Assembly: GCA_019648995.1 (NCBI GenBank)
Contig: BLXT01004562.1
Location: forward strand, 552,539 to 584,149
DNA: 31,611 nucleotides
Direction: 5' to 3'
DNA from: Plakobranchus ocellatus
Lineage: Eukaryota; Mollusca; Gastropoda; Plakobranchidae
Part shown: positions 21,801 to 31,611 of the stretch, piece after piece
Layout of the letters: each line of letters starts with the position of its first letter
Numbering within the stretch: position 1 is the first letter of the stretch
The notes under the pieces: model-generated
Told to the model about the DNA's origin: nothing
Databases searched by the model: none
What the model saw: the letters and a program-made list of their open reading frames with translations, nothing else
Position numbers and translations under genes: made by a program

Positions 21801-24800
21801 TAAGATCTGCAGGGACCCTTCTGTCGCGGGTTCGAGCCCCGCTACCGGCGCCCTGGCCTGACGGAGGGCCTGAAAGTCTGAGATCACCTTGTTGTGGACT
21901 GGCTATATACAAAAAAAACTCACGCATGGTGAAATGAAGGCTAAGATTAGAATGACCTCTGGTTAAACTTATGTATTTTGACTAGACCTAGGCTATCAGT
22001 TAGTATGAAAGATGGCAGACATTTCTTGAAGCTACCCATAGTTGTGATAAATGTTATTTGAATGTGGCAAAAAGATGAAATGCACGTATCCAATCTAATT
22101 TGTCAGATCATGCCATATAAGTAGAATATTGCAGCTAATTGCTTCAGAAAGTCCAGGCAGTATAAGTAGAGTCACTGTGATTAAATGTTAATTGTGATCA
22201 TCCAATACGAAAATCCTCCAGTGCATTTTGCCCAAAACATTCAAAAATACATGTGAACTGCTCAGTAATACTGTATTTTAATAATTTAGAGTAAAGGACA
22301 CCAAGGTTGGTACGAAACTTACAAAGCAAAGCAACCAGTTACATCTGCATTCAAATACAATAAGTATAGGCTTGGCATCAAAAGTTTTACACTTGGTAAT
22401 TTGATTCCAAATTATAATTTCTGAACCTTTTTTTTTTTTTTTCTACCAGCTGATGACTATCATGAAAGAATTTTGTGCTTCAGATGAGACTTTGGCAGCA
22501 AGTGTTTCTTGTGACAACTACAGCCTTTTATCATTTCACATTGATCGACCAAAGATGTGCAATTTGGTCCTGAATGAGGTCAACAGTTCTTTTTTTTGTT
22601 TTTTTTTTATTAATAAAACTGTTTTCAAATAAAACACCATACCAATATATTTTTAACTCTTCTGCTCAACTAGATTTAAGACTTACAGGTTTAGAAATCA
22701 TCGATTATATTTGAAGTCTGGTTGTTTTTTTCTTTTTTTACACATGTGGTGTCAAGTGAAAAAAAGCTTCGGCATATAATCATCATGACTGATTTATGAA
22801 TACAATTGATCTATATGACTAGATATGAATGACATGTACTTTGGGATAATGTAATTTGCTGTCATGAAAAGTTGAAGGGCTACTCAGTATATTGGTTATA
22901 ATTGTAAGAAATATAGGGATGCACCCTGTTAAAATTAGGTCGTTTAGAGTTGTAAAAGAAATGTCTTACAGTGTGGCTGCCCGAGAGAAAGGATGAAGTG
23001 GAAGAATGCAAGACAATCAGAAGTTGGCATTTAGGATACATTGAGGTAAAAAGTATTGAAAAAAGTGGTGTTGCAAACTGCCACATATTATTCAAGTCAT
23101 TTTTATAGCTTAAAGTGGCTGTTGTTAATTTTTTTTTTTTCCTTGCCTCGCACTACACACAAATAATTAATGCCTTTTTGAAGTTTCCATCATTGTTTAT
23201 ATTTAAGAAATAAAGTGTTTACAAGGTAAATAGTTGCAATTTCGCAGAATTGGTCAGATCCAGGTCTGTATCAAATTCACCTCACTCTACCTTCGACTTA
23301 GACACATTGCCTACTGGTATTTTGAGTCTCTCTTTTATTTTTATTTGATTGACTCGTTCATTCTAAAAAATATTGCCTCCTGTTATATAATGGCTTGTGC
23401 ACGATGCATCAAAATACTATACACAGCCAGGAATCTATTCATGTCAAGGAACATTACTCAACCACTTCCATTCACTGTCCAACAATTGAGGCTTTGCTAA
23501 AACGTGGGCTGTCATCATAATTATGTTGAAAGATTTTCTTATAAGTCCAGTTTGAAAAAATTTAACACACCAATACATAAATTTTGATTTCGTGTGTGTA
23601 ATGCCATACGAAGTACTGCTTTATGGTTTTAAAAAAATCAGTTTTGAGTGCATCCTTGCTGTTTAAATTGACCAAATAAGTTTTGAAATAACTATGATGA
23701 CAGAATCACCAAAAAAAGGGGTTACCCATCAACAAATTAAGCTCATTCACCACCAAGTGAAGAGACACAGGCCAATTTTTATTACGTAGATCTAATCCTG
23801 CTATCCAACTCTGCATGAATTTTACCTCACTGATACTCAATTGAGCTTTTCCCTTTTGTAATTGGAGATTCTTTTTTTTTTTAAATGCAATAAAAATTTT
23901 GGGGTCCTTCTTTTAGCAATTGCTCTCAATTATGAACATTTTAATGTTAAAAATGGCAGAAATCAACGAATATTTCAAATAGTCAGTGAGGGTTAGTGAT
24001 GTGATGGGTATGATGTGCCAGTAAAATACCTGTCATGGGACATCAAAAGTGCTGTTGTCACATAGTAACTGCTTGACATGTTAAATCTCAATTTTGATTC
24101 AAAGTTTTCTCCTGAAACACAAATAAGGAGAGCCTGGTCTAATAAATTCACTCATTTTTTACAACAGATTGCAACTAGAGGAACAAGATATGGATTCCAT
24201 GATGTTTCATCAGGCAAGATGGTATCAGTACACACAATCAAACTGAGAAGGAAATCATCCCTGATGGACATGCGACTTGCTGTTGTGAAGGGCCATACAG
24301 CAAAGCTTCTGGAAGCCAATGGGTAATCGATCTAATCAATCTTATGAAAGATAGGACGATTTAATTCGAGAAGCAATTTTACTCTTAAGTTTTGGGTATG
24401 GCTTCTAAAAAATGTTTGGAGTAAAATGATTGATTTTTTGAAAAGTGTGAGAAAGATTGTAAGTTTGTGGCAATCACATGACAATAGCAGGTGAATCAAA
24501 CCTCTGAGTGCCTTCTTTGTGAATAGGAACTTCAGAATGTTGATAAGATACGACTGCCATCAATAAGTAATGTCATCACAAAGATACAAAGATTTGTGAA
24601 AAAAATGGCCAATACAATTTTTAAAATTTTTTTTAAAAGAGTGCACCAAGTATTCCTTTCAAGTAATATCAAACACTGGAAAACTACTCTTTAAAAAGTT
24701 TAGGTAGAAATTTGAGACTTATGACAAATGAAGGATATTACACCCATTTTTGCTGCAGATCATTTCATTTTATACATTATAAATGTTATTTAGTTGTAGA

Positions 24801-27439
24801 ATACTGTAAAGAAAGATGCAGCTGTCAGTTCCAGTGGAGAGGCATAGGCTCATAAATGAAACACTTTCAATGGCTCAATTTCCATTGATTTGTAAGTAAA
24901 TGTGGATGCAGGCTTTGAATAGAAATGCTATGGATTGACTCAGCTCACCAAAAAAAGCATGGCCACTTACTTTCAGAGTTTATGACCTATTAATTTTATT
25001 ATTTTGTCAGGTGCTGTAAGCATCTCAAATGGATTACTTACAGATTATATGATTTTTTTTTAATTGGTCACATTTATGGTGTTTTTAACTTCAAAAGAGT
25101 CAGTAGAAATTATTGTATAAAATCTCTCCAGGTTTTCTTCATTGTTTTCTTTATTTCTGAAACAGATACACTGTTATGTGTGATGAACTCGAGACGGATG
25201 AATTTGAAGAGTCAAAAAAGACAAGTTCTGAGGGATCTCCTGAAGAAGCAGAAAAAGAAACAAGTTCAAGTTTGGATCCAAGTTCTAAGAATACATCACC
25301 TTCAAGACAATTTTATTTTTCTAAAATCCTTTCTGTCCTGTCAAATGAAGTCACCGCAACTAGCAATGTCAGTGTTTGCTCTGCCTCTGAATCGTCAGAA
25401 CAGTCTGGACAACTTAAAAGGACTAAAACATTTCCAGCTAATTTTGTTTGTAAAGATGGTGAAAATGTTTCTCTAGATTTGCAAGAAGTTATTGAGAGTA
25501 AAAATCTACAAAGGGGAAAAGAGGGCTATGACACCAACTTAAGATTTGTGGATGGTAAGTCGTAAATAGTATTATGAAACAAATATTAAAGGTATGCTTA
25601 ATAAGGTTGTGTAACAATCGTTTTAGAGCTTGTAGACTTGTGAAAAGGTATTTTTTTAAATTCATATTTGAATTAATGATTAGTATAAAACTATGGAGTA
25701 TAGACAGGTTAAAATTGTGCAGGATATAATATCAGTACCTTGTATAAGAACAATGAAGTCACCACTGCTGCAATTTGTGTTTCTCTTTTATCTCTAGAAA
25801 ATGTCTCAAAATTTAGAAATTAATCCTGCTTACTTCATAATAATGATAGGATACATCCATATACGTTTTTTTTTGTTGTTTTTTTTAATACCCATACTCA
25901 ATACTTCTATGTTTTACATAAAGAGATGTGTATTGAGGTAGCATTGGATGATACATTTCAAGCTAAAAAGTCACCATCCTTTATTTTATGCTTTACAATA
26001 ATTTATCAAGACTTAATGTACATCAAATTCAAGAAATATCCATGTTCTGATGTACAAAAATTTGTGTAGTAGTCCCATGAAATGAATTTAGTTGTGGTTC
26101 TACATGATTGTCTTTAAACAAAAATCATTATTAGAAAGATGAAATATTCTCAATTCTCTTTTTGAAGATCTTCTATAGACATCTTAACCTTTTCATGAAG
26201 ACCCCCTTTCTGGTTATGAACAAAATGCAACCTTTTGGGACGCAGGTAACCGATTTGGTTACAAGGGTTTTACACCCCATTAGGACGCTGACCTCCGCTG
26301 CGGTTACCTCAGAGTTTGGCATTCTTATATGATGATTTTATACAAATTTTCAGAAAACGCAAAAGTTAGTGCACCCACAGGGAATAGAGAGAGTCCACCC
26401 ATTGCGTCTATAGGGAATTTTCATAATCTGGGTGGAGCCTACTGAAAAGTTCAAGATATTCTGTACACAAAGCATTGACATATTTTACTTTTTTTCCCCT
26501 TAAATTTTTATTTGATCTTAGTGATGTATATTCCCAACTCGACTCAATCTGCTATACATTTGCCTTTGGTTGTACTTTTCTACAAACTTTGCTCTTTTAT
26601 TATACTAGTTATACAGGCCAAAAAACCCACTCAAGTATTGGAGGAGTCTTTGAGGATTCTTGATAAAATATCAAGTTATCCTCAGATAGAGGTTAGTAAA
26701 TTCAGTGTTTTTTCTTGGAAATCAAACTAAGCTGAATAAATAAATTTTGCGTTTTGTAAGTTGCCCTTCTGTTAGTATTTAATAACGATAATTCAGTGAT
26801 TTTACTGAAGGCACTTGAGCTTGTATAATTAGAACTGATTTTGGAATTGAAGGAATTACATGTTAGTAAATCGTCGGCTGAGAGCCAGAAGTAATCATGT
26901 CCAGATTTATACTTTCCGAGATATTTGCGATTTTCTAAAATTACCATTTTCGAAGACAGTTTTTAATAATTAAATATTTTTATTTAATCACATAAAATGC
27001 ACTGCAAACTCATTTTCTGACGTACTTTCAGACCAGCATAACATTTTTTTCCTAAATATAACGAAAAAGCTGGAAATAATAAATAATTGGACATATGCAT
27101 TTCTGGCATACATTATTTTTTTTTAGAAGGACATAGTTATCACATTTCTTATAAGAATAATATAGGGAACAACACTTTTATGATTCAAGTTGGCAACAAT
27201 AAACACTTTTACAATCAATTTCTGTCACAACTACTACTGAAAATATATTTTAAAGTGACTGATCATTTGTCACTTTTGTATGCTGCATGGTTGATGGATA
27301 GAAGGAAAGATTTTAAATGAAAATCGAGCTTCTTAGATCTTATTGAAACGCTGTTGTAATTTATGTTGTAATTCATTCTCTCTCTGTGTGTCTCTCTCTC
27401 TCTCTCTCTTTCTTTCTTTGTCTGTCTCTTTCTCTTCCA

Positions 27440-27484
<45 letters not shown>

Positions 27485-30399
27485 ACATGCCACGATTGTC
27501 TGTCTCAGTATGGAGAAATGGGCTGAAGGACATAGAAAAAAGCAAGTTTGGTCTTAAAACCTTGTTTGGTTTATTGTCTTAAAGTTACAGCTTGTGTCAT
27601 TTTCGCAAAATTTGAGAGAGCATTGAAAACGATATTTAGAATAGTCGGACGGTCTTGGTGCCTTTTTGGCGACAATATTTCCATCTGTACTGATATGCTC
27701 CAAACCTTGAGCACAAAACCTTTTTCATATGCTTTCTTCCATTTCTCTAGGTTACATTTTCTTTTTCTGGTATTGCCATATTATTTTGTATATTTTTTCC
27801 TATAGCCCAGACGTTTTAATCATTAGGGTTGATATCTTAAGCCAGATTTACTTGCAGATTGGTCTCTTGAATAGAAACTGCAGAGGTGCAAATGTTTTGC
27901 TTTTGAGAGAAAAGATCTTGACATGAACCCTTTCTTGGGTGGATTCTTGAGTGGACAGAAGACAACTACTGTTTTTTTTTCATGAACATTATTTAGTGAA
28001 ATGGGTTCTTAAATGATGACCGTATGTTAACTCTCCTTTGATTACATATTTTTGACAGACATGACTGGAAGAGTAGACTCTTGAATGTTGAATACTTGCT
28101 CTATGGTTTCTTCTGAACTTAGTTCTTCGCGGGCATGCTCTGGGTTCGTTGGTTTCTAAGTCATCTCTTCTTGATTCATAAATTCTTTTAACTGTGGCTT
28201 TTGGATGCCATATTCTTTAGGTATTGGTTTTTGCGTGTACATAGCCTGACCTGAATTTTCTGTAGCTTGTTCTCCGTTGCGATGTTTTTTAGTTCTAATT
28301 ACTCGATCCTTGAATTCTTGTGTAATCAGTTCGTGGTAGGCATGTACTTCAATGGCAGAGGCATTGGTGCACAGTGGCTTGTGAGTCCGCCCTGTGATCT
28401 GCAGGGGCCCTTCCGTCGCAGGTACGAGCCCCTGACGGAGGGCTTTAAAGCCTGAGGTCACCTTGTTGTAGACTGACTATAAGTAATTACTTATCCATGA
28501 ATTCTTGTGTAGTCATTTTGTGGTTGACATGTTCTTCAGTGCCAGTACTTATCCATGAATTCTTCTGTAGTCAGTCCTCGGTTAGAATGTTATTGGTTGC
28601 CAGTTACTTAATCCATTATGTCTTGTGTTGTCAGTTCTCGGCTGGCACATTCTTGGAGCGTGAGTTTTTTAATGTAGCCTGTTTTGCCCGATAATTCTTG
28701 GCTAGCATCTTTTGAGTGCCCATTACTTGATCCATGAATTCATAAATGGTCAGCTCTTAATTGCACAGTCTTTTGGTATGGGCTCTTAGTTTCTGATTCT
28801 TTGATGGATCTCTGAAGTATTAATCATTGAGTTCAGTTTTATCGCAGAAGTAAACTCTTGTTGAATGATAACTGTATGAGTAGCAAAATTCTCCTCAGCG
28901 AAAACAACTGGACTGTCACACTCATGAGAAGTGACTAATTGTGTAGCCATAATTTTGTTCGTAAACTTTTCCTCTTTAGCAGAAATATATTCATTGAGAT
29001 TATCTTCATACGCAGTCGATTGTTCTCTTCTGCGAGCGTGTGAAAGATATGTCTGATGCTATAGCTTTGCCGCATACAAAGTTGATTGTATTTTAGTCCA
29101 ACCAAGTGTAAAAGAGTCCTTAAAGAGGTTAGGAAACAGTAAAGCAATAAAATTGCGGAGAATAGACAAGCAGGTCTTTCTCAGAGGTGTGGCTGATAGA
29201 TAAGGTATTACCCTAAACAGAATGATCAAACATGAACATTATTGATTTATGTCGTTTCCATGTCAGAAAACGTATTTTCCTTTCTATGTATGAAAACATC
29301 CAAAGCCATAAAGCTTACCTTCTCTTTTTTTAAGCCTGCCATTCTGAGTAAGAAGCAACCCAGTGTATGATCCTAAATTCTGTAGGAAAGTCCTTCCTTC
29401 TAAACTGTTGTCCGTTTACTTTAACCATTTCAGTCTTTGATTAGAGCTACATTCTTGTAATTGATGCTTTTGTCTTATAATTCAAAAGATTCTGTTACAA
29501 CCATACATCACACATTGTCTAATGCCAGAAACCCCTATGTCCATTATTGAGAGTTCAGGAAGATTTTGAGTAGAAGTAATCAATTATAACTTTATTTTAC
29601 CAATTCTGTTTGTCAACCTTATCTAGGCAGAATGTCCCATTATTCATAGGAATGCAACAGACTTTCCCAGCACAAAATCACCAAGTTCACTTAGTTAATT
29701 CTGGCGCACCAACAATCCCGGCAATAAATAACCATGTCCCGTTATTAGTTTCTGGCACACAGAGGTTAGACAAAAGTTCTCAGTAAAAAATCACCATGTC
29801 CACATAGGTAGTTCTGGCACTGAGGCACTTGAAAATTTGCGGACATGGACATATATGGAAATGGTATAACGGCAAAACTATTGCAATTTCATCCTAGATA
29901 TTTATACAGAAAGTGCATAAGACCCCAAAAAGTAGGCCGGTGCTATTTTTAGCAAATCGGCCAAAATTGGACATGGTGACTTCTGGCTCTTAGCCGACGA
30001 AATATTATATGATAGGATAATTGGATTGCAAAGAATTATGCTTATGATAAGTATTTGACTGACCAAGGACTCCATCCAGTGAAGCCCGTGACACACATTG
30101 GGCTTTGTGAAAAGCAATTGGTGGTGCAGGCAACTTCAACTCTTTCTGAATTCTTATGTTGTATGGCCAACTGCTCAGATGCAGTTGGACAAGAAAATTT
30201 AAAATTAATGGCCATCATCTTTAAAGGTGGCACAATACTTGCTACTGACACTATGTAGCCCAAACAGTTTTAAGTCTTATCATTTTTTTTTTTTATTTTT
30301 CAGCACCATTTTATGCATATTGTGCCTCATGGAGCAGCTTTCACTGGCCAGCAAATCATTTTGATCCTGGACAGTCTGGTTGAGACTGATCTATCACAG
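18622..30399 (+). CDS. DALRD3: DALRD3-like arginyl-tRNA-synthetase-related protein (six exons, 352 aa, C terminus off window)
   Basis: In vertebrates DALRD3 forms a complex with the methyltransferase METTL2 and guides it to arginine tRNAs for 3-methylcytosine at position 32. Exons are 18622-18825, 22450-22578, 24168-24322, 25166-25554, 26609-26691 and 30304-30399, phase-consistent throughout. Recognition is by motif order recalled from human DALRD3: [13 protein letters not shown] (residues 44-56), [10 protein letters not shown] before the exon 2/3 junction, a '[20 protein letters not shown]' segment (146-165), EGYDTNL upstream of the exon 4/5 junction and [16 protein letters not shown] (322-337). 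Residues 168-255 are acidic/serine-rich and probably disordered. The start is AACATGG, a strong initiation context. The C-terminal DALR (anticodon-binding) domain must lie beyond the right edge. An alignment to DALRD3 would confirm this. The gene itself is well supported; the name is somewhat less so. Confidence 0.78.
18881..19108. mobile_element. Short foldback/MITE-like element A in DALRD3 intron 1
   Basis: The outer left end GTTTGTTCCCACCCCGACTT and the reverse complement of the right end, TTTTGTTTCCACCCCGACTT, match. Pairing continues inward over about 80-90 bases per arm (TAGCTATRTTATT, ACGAAA). It lies 55 bases past exon 1. Confidence 0.65.
19342..19544. mobile_element. Foldback element B in DALRD3 intron 1
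   Basis: Arms at about 19342-19410 and 19475-19544 are inverted copies, close to 80% identical, sharing GACCTCTTCATTTTG and CTAGAAGT and ending in GGRCCTATCCC. The loop is about 64 bases. The GACCTCTTCATTT core also occurs in element A at about 19017-19029, so the two are related. Confidence 0.7.
19941..21435. mobile_element. Pogo/Tigger-like DNA element, 1.5 kb, probably non-autonomous
   Basis: Perfect 22-bp inverted termini beginning CAGTCAACACTGCTTAAGTC are flanked by TA on both sides (19939-19940 and 21436-21437), the pogo/Tigger insertion signature. Subterminal copies of a GTCGACTTA/CTTAAGTCGA-type word occur at both ends. The interior, with a CA-rich patch near 20880-20905, has no recognisable transposase. 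The family name is inferred from terminus style and the TA target. Confidence 0.8.
21807..21923 (+). mobile_element. 5'-truncated tRNA-derived SINE with target-site duplication
   Basis: Contains a perfect tRNA B-box core, GGTTCGAGCCC, inside a GCGGG/CCCGC stem, then a tail GGTCACCTTGTTG-like region and an A-run. It is bracketed by 24-base direct repeats starting GCATGGTGAAATGA (21783-21806 and 21924-21947, three mismatches). The A-box half is missing. It is not a functional tRNA. Confidence 0.8.
22450..22578 (+). CDS. DALRD3: DALRD3 exon 2 (residues 69-111)
   Basis: A long T-run and CTACCAG form a strong acceptor. It encodes [20 protein letters not shown] and ends CNLVLNE at donor GAG/GTCAAC, which is weak but keeps phase 0 on both sides. 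No stop interrupts the 43 codons. Confidence 0.75.
23100..24167. other. DALRD3 intron 2, latter part
   Basis: AT-rich intron; open frames here (for example 23234-23500) have no family character. The same holds for intron 3 (24323-25165), intron 4 (25555-26608) and the parts of intron 1 outside the listed repeats. Near 26246 a small GTAACC/GGTTAC hairpin sits in a slightly GC-richer patch. Confidence 0.5.
24168..24322 (+). CDS. DALRD3: DALRD3 exon 3 (residues 112-162)
   Basis: Acceptor TTTTTTACAACAG, donor AATGG/GTAATC, left in phase 2. It encodes [20 protein letters not shown], then a basic [19 protein letters not shown] helix-like segment, matching the pre-linker part of DALRD3. Confidence 0.8.
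25166..25554 (+). CDS. DALRD3: DALRD3 exon 4 (residues 163-292), low-complexity linker
   Basis: Acceptor TCTGAAACAG, donor GGATG/GTAAGT (strong). It starts with the split glycine and [16 protein letters not shown] Ser/Glu/Lys-rich linker follows, ending [11 protein letters not shown], which matches the conserved GYDPNL motif of DALRD3. Left in phase 1. Confidence 0.85.
26609..26691 (+). CDS. DALRD3: DALRD3 exon 5 (residues 293-320)
   Basis: Acceptor TTATACTAG, chosen over the nearby TTATACAG because only the former keeps the frame. The donor GAG/GTTAGT is good. It encodes [20 protein letters not shown], then SSYPQIE, an amphipathic helix. Confidence 0.75.
27377..27480. repeat. (TC)n microsatellite with imperfect units
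   Basis: About 100 bases of CT dinucleotides with short GT, TTTC and CCACG interruptions, pure from about 27442. Open frames of Ser-Leu or Arg-Glu repeats here are artefacts of it. Confidence 0.95.
28080..29058 (-). pseudogene. Decayed coding region of about 20-residue repeats
   Basis: On the minus strand about 90 codons are open from 29058 to a stop near 28788 ([20 protein letters not shown], then [16 protein letters not shown]). Degenerate units of about 60 bases follow down to about 28080: [52 protein letters not shown]. Stops and frame changes break it, and a SINE sits inside. The period near 60 and the recurring ELTTQEFMD suggest selection as protein once. I do not recognise the protein. 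Confidence 0.5.
28360..28482 (+). mobile_element. tRNA-derived SINE, second copy
   Basis: Shares GATCTGCAGGGRCCCTTCYG, a CTGACGGAGGGC segment and TCACCTTGTTGTRGACTG with the copy at 21807. It keeps an A-box-like TGGCTTGTGAG lost from the other copy. The B box is GGTACGAGCCC (one mismatch), and about 17 bases present in the other copy after it are deleted. It interrupts the decayed minus-strand repeat region. Confidence 0.75.
29672..29820. repeat. Degenerate direct repeats with CACCATGTCC...TTCTGGCAC
   Basis: Three copies start near 29672, 29725 and 29784; each has an AATMACCATGTCC-like word then TTCTGGCRCAC. They lie just inside the right inverted repeat of the possible 3.1-kb element, where subterminal repeats would be expected. 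Weaker copies may extend back to 29520. Confidence 0.6.
30304..30399 (+). CDS. DALRD3: DALRD3 exon 6 (residues 321-352)
   Basis: Strong acceptor (T-run then TTTTTCAG), donor TCACAG/GTAGGA, phase 0 on both sides. It encodes [20 protein letters not shown], then [12 protein letters not shown], resembling the 'VVHVVSCEEEFQQQKLD' segment of DALRD3. The next exon is not identified in the window. Confidence 0.78.
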
Positions 30400-31611
30400 G
30401 TAGGACAGGTTAAATGAGGAGATGCTCACAGGTGTTATCATAACACTTATATGTTTTTGAACGTAGGGATGAAAAAATCAGTTTAGCCCTTAACCTTTCC
30501 CATTTATAGGCAGCAAGCCCAGTCAACTCTTTTCTGTCATATTTCTGTGTCCATATGATTTTGGCATTAAATTTTGAGGCTCAGGTAAAAGTGAACAAAC
30601 AGAGAAGTATACAATTTGGGAAGAGCAAAGCAACCTTGAAAAAGTAAAAAATAGAAAGGGAATATCTTAAAAATACTTTTGCAAATGCATTGTTTTTTTT
30701 TTTTTTTAATAATATAATCACAAAACGCACTCTTTCAGACTGAGTTAAGGATTTTTTTTTTTCAAGATGTCATTACATTTGAAAGGTTGGAAAATGTTGT
30801 GAGCTGAAAGCAAATTTATTAGTTTTATTAAAGAAGCTAATTCTTTTTGTGTGTGTGTGTGAAGGTAAAGGCATATTTTACATAAAATAAGTTTTTTTTT
30901 ATTTCTGTGTCTCTCCTGTGCTTTTTTCTTGTAGAGCTTTTTAGGTACACCACATCAAATTACTCCGTCTTGTCAATGCCCCACTTCAGACTTGAAGTAG
31001 TTGATGTTGGTTTTGTGGTTGTGTAGTTGGCACCTCAGTTCTGTTGATATCCTCCACACACTCTACAGTGTTGAGTGGCTTATGTTGCAAAGACATATAA
31101 TATAATAGTTTGTCAGGAACTTTGATCACTCTGGCCTGATTAGCTTGAGGTAATATCTTGCTGCAAGATAAATTCAGGATGTTTATTTGAAACTGTGCAA
31201 GATATGTGTCTAATGTAAAATTAAATGGTATTTTTGAGACAACCAAGGTGCATAACGCACAAGTTGCTGTGGACACTTTTGCTCTAGAGCCTTTTTAAAA
31301 TTTCATTTTACTCAAATTTGAAAAAAGAAATCTTCAAATTCTGTATCTATAGATGGAATTTTGTTGGACTCATGAAGATTTTTCTTAATATAAGTACAAG
31401 TTTTAAGCTAGCACATCATCATCATCCCTCAAATTATGTCTTGACCCTGAGATATCCAAGATTCTTCATAATTCAAACTATCATGTACATGGGAAATTTG
31501 CTTAATGATTATGTTTGTGATATACTTATCATGAACTGTTGGCACTTTTCCTTAACTCTGTTTTTGTTTTTTAACGAAAAAGACTGTCTGTTATTGTTTT
31601 TTTTTTTTTTT
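30400..31611. other. DALRD3: Probable DALRD3 intron 6, running off the window
   Basis: AT-rich with long T-runs and a short GT repeat near 30850. A good-looking acceptor at 30934 is followed by 21 codons and a stop that do not resemble DALRD3. I read the region as intron, with the remaining exons outside the window. Confidence 0.5.

Larger units (their letters stand above)
26871..30000. mobile_element. Possible 3.1-kb element with 38-bp inverted termini
   Basis: The left end TCGTCGGCTGAGAGCCAGAA and the reverse complement of the right end, TCGTCGGCTAAGAGCCAGAA, agree. The match runs on through GTNNNCATGTCCA to 38-40 bases. Subterminal direct repeats with CCATGTCC and TTCTGGCA words lie inside the right end and, more weakly, inside the left. 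No clear target duplication is seen. It may instead be two independent copies of one smaller repeat. Confidence 0.4.

Noticed and set aside
21807-21860. tRNA gene suggested by a perfect B box and T-stem
   Set aside because: No A box, no cloverleaf 5' half and no anticodon arm. The flanking duplication and A-rich tail show it is a truncated SINE.
27333-27582. Long Ser-Leu and Arg-Glu open frames on both strands
   Set aside because: Pure products of the (TC)n microsatellite.
28935-29147. 70-codon minus-strand frame overlapping the decayed repeat region
   Set aside because: It is in a different frame from the recurring EF repeat signal and has no repeat or family character, so I treat it as a shadow of the relic.
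30935-31000. Possible final exon of the plus-strand gene (strong TTTCTTGTAG acceptor, 21 codons, TAG), with ATTAAA at 31220
   Set aside because: It would end the protein at 373 residues with a tail unlike DALRD3 and without the DALR domain. More likely a cryptic acceptor; an alternative short isoform is not excluded.

Overview
The window is animal nuclear DNA: AT-rich, full of A/T homopolymer runs, with short exons separated by long introns, GT...AG splice junctions and several degraded invertebrate-type transposons. I infer a lophotrochozoan, probably a gastropod mollusc. That rests on a bacterial-type four-domain chitobiase gene in an animal setting, abundant AGATCT/TCTAGA-rich tracts, tRNA-derived SINEs and a mariner relic. 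The species cannot be fixed from the sequence alone.

Two protein-coding genes lie head to head. On the minus strand (2457-15147) I assembled 14 coding exons whose phases agree at every junction. They give a complete 935-residue family-20 beta-N-acetylhexosaminidase of the chitobiase type: N-terminal CHB_HEX-like domain, GH20b-like domain, catalytic TIM barrel with the Asp-Glu pair at residues 598-599, and a C-terminal chitobiase Ig-like domain. Its inferred 3' UTR runs down to about position 745. On the plus strand (18622 to beyond the right edge) I assembled six exons, again phase-consistent, giving the first 352 residues of a protein I recognise as DALRD3. DALRD3 is an arginyl-tRNA-synthetase-like protein that directs 3-methylcytosine formation on arginine tRNAs. 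Its C-terminal half, with the DALR domain, is not in the window.

The roughly 3.5 kb between the two start codons holds a dead mariner (about 15625-16964), a 111-bp tandem duplication that copied its 3' end, an AGATCT-rich tract, a LINE reverse-transcriptase scrap and a possible SINE/LINE tail. Immediately upstream of DALRD3 is a compact candidate bidirectional promoter with ETS-like and forkhead-like sites; a strong minus-strand splice donor nearby could end a noncoding first exon of the chitobiase gene.

DALRD3 introns are rich in mobile DNA. Intron 1 has two related foldback elements and a 1.5-kb TA-flanked pogo/Tigger-like element with perfect 22-bp inverted termini. It also has a 5'-truncated SINE with a 24-bp target duplication. 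Intron 5 has a (TC)n microsatellite and a possible 3.1-kb element bounded by 38-bp inverted repeats. Inside that element is a decayed minus-strand coding region made of about 20-residue repeats, itself hit by a second SINE copy.

The two genes have unrelated jobs (chitin/glycan breakdown and tRNA modification), so a shared promoter would reflect position rather than a pathway. I see no operon, CRISPR array, rRNA or functional tRNA gene.
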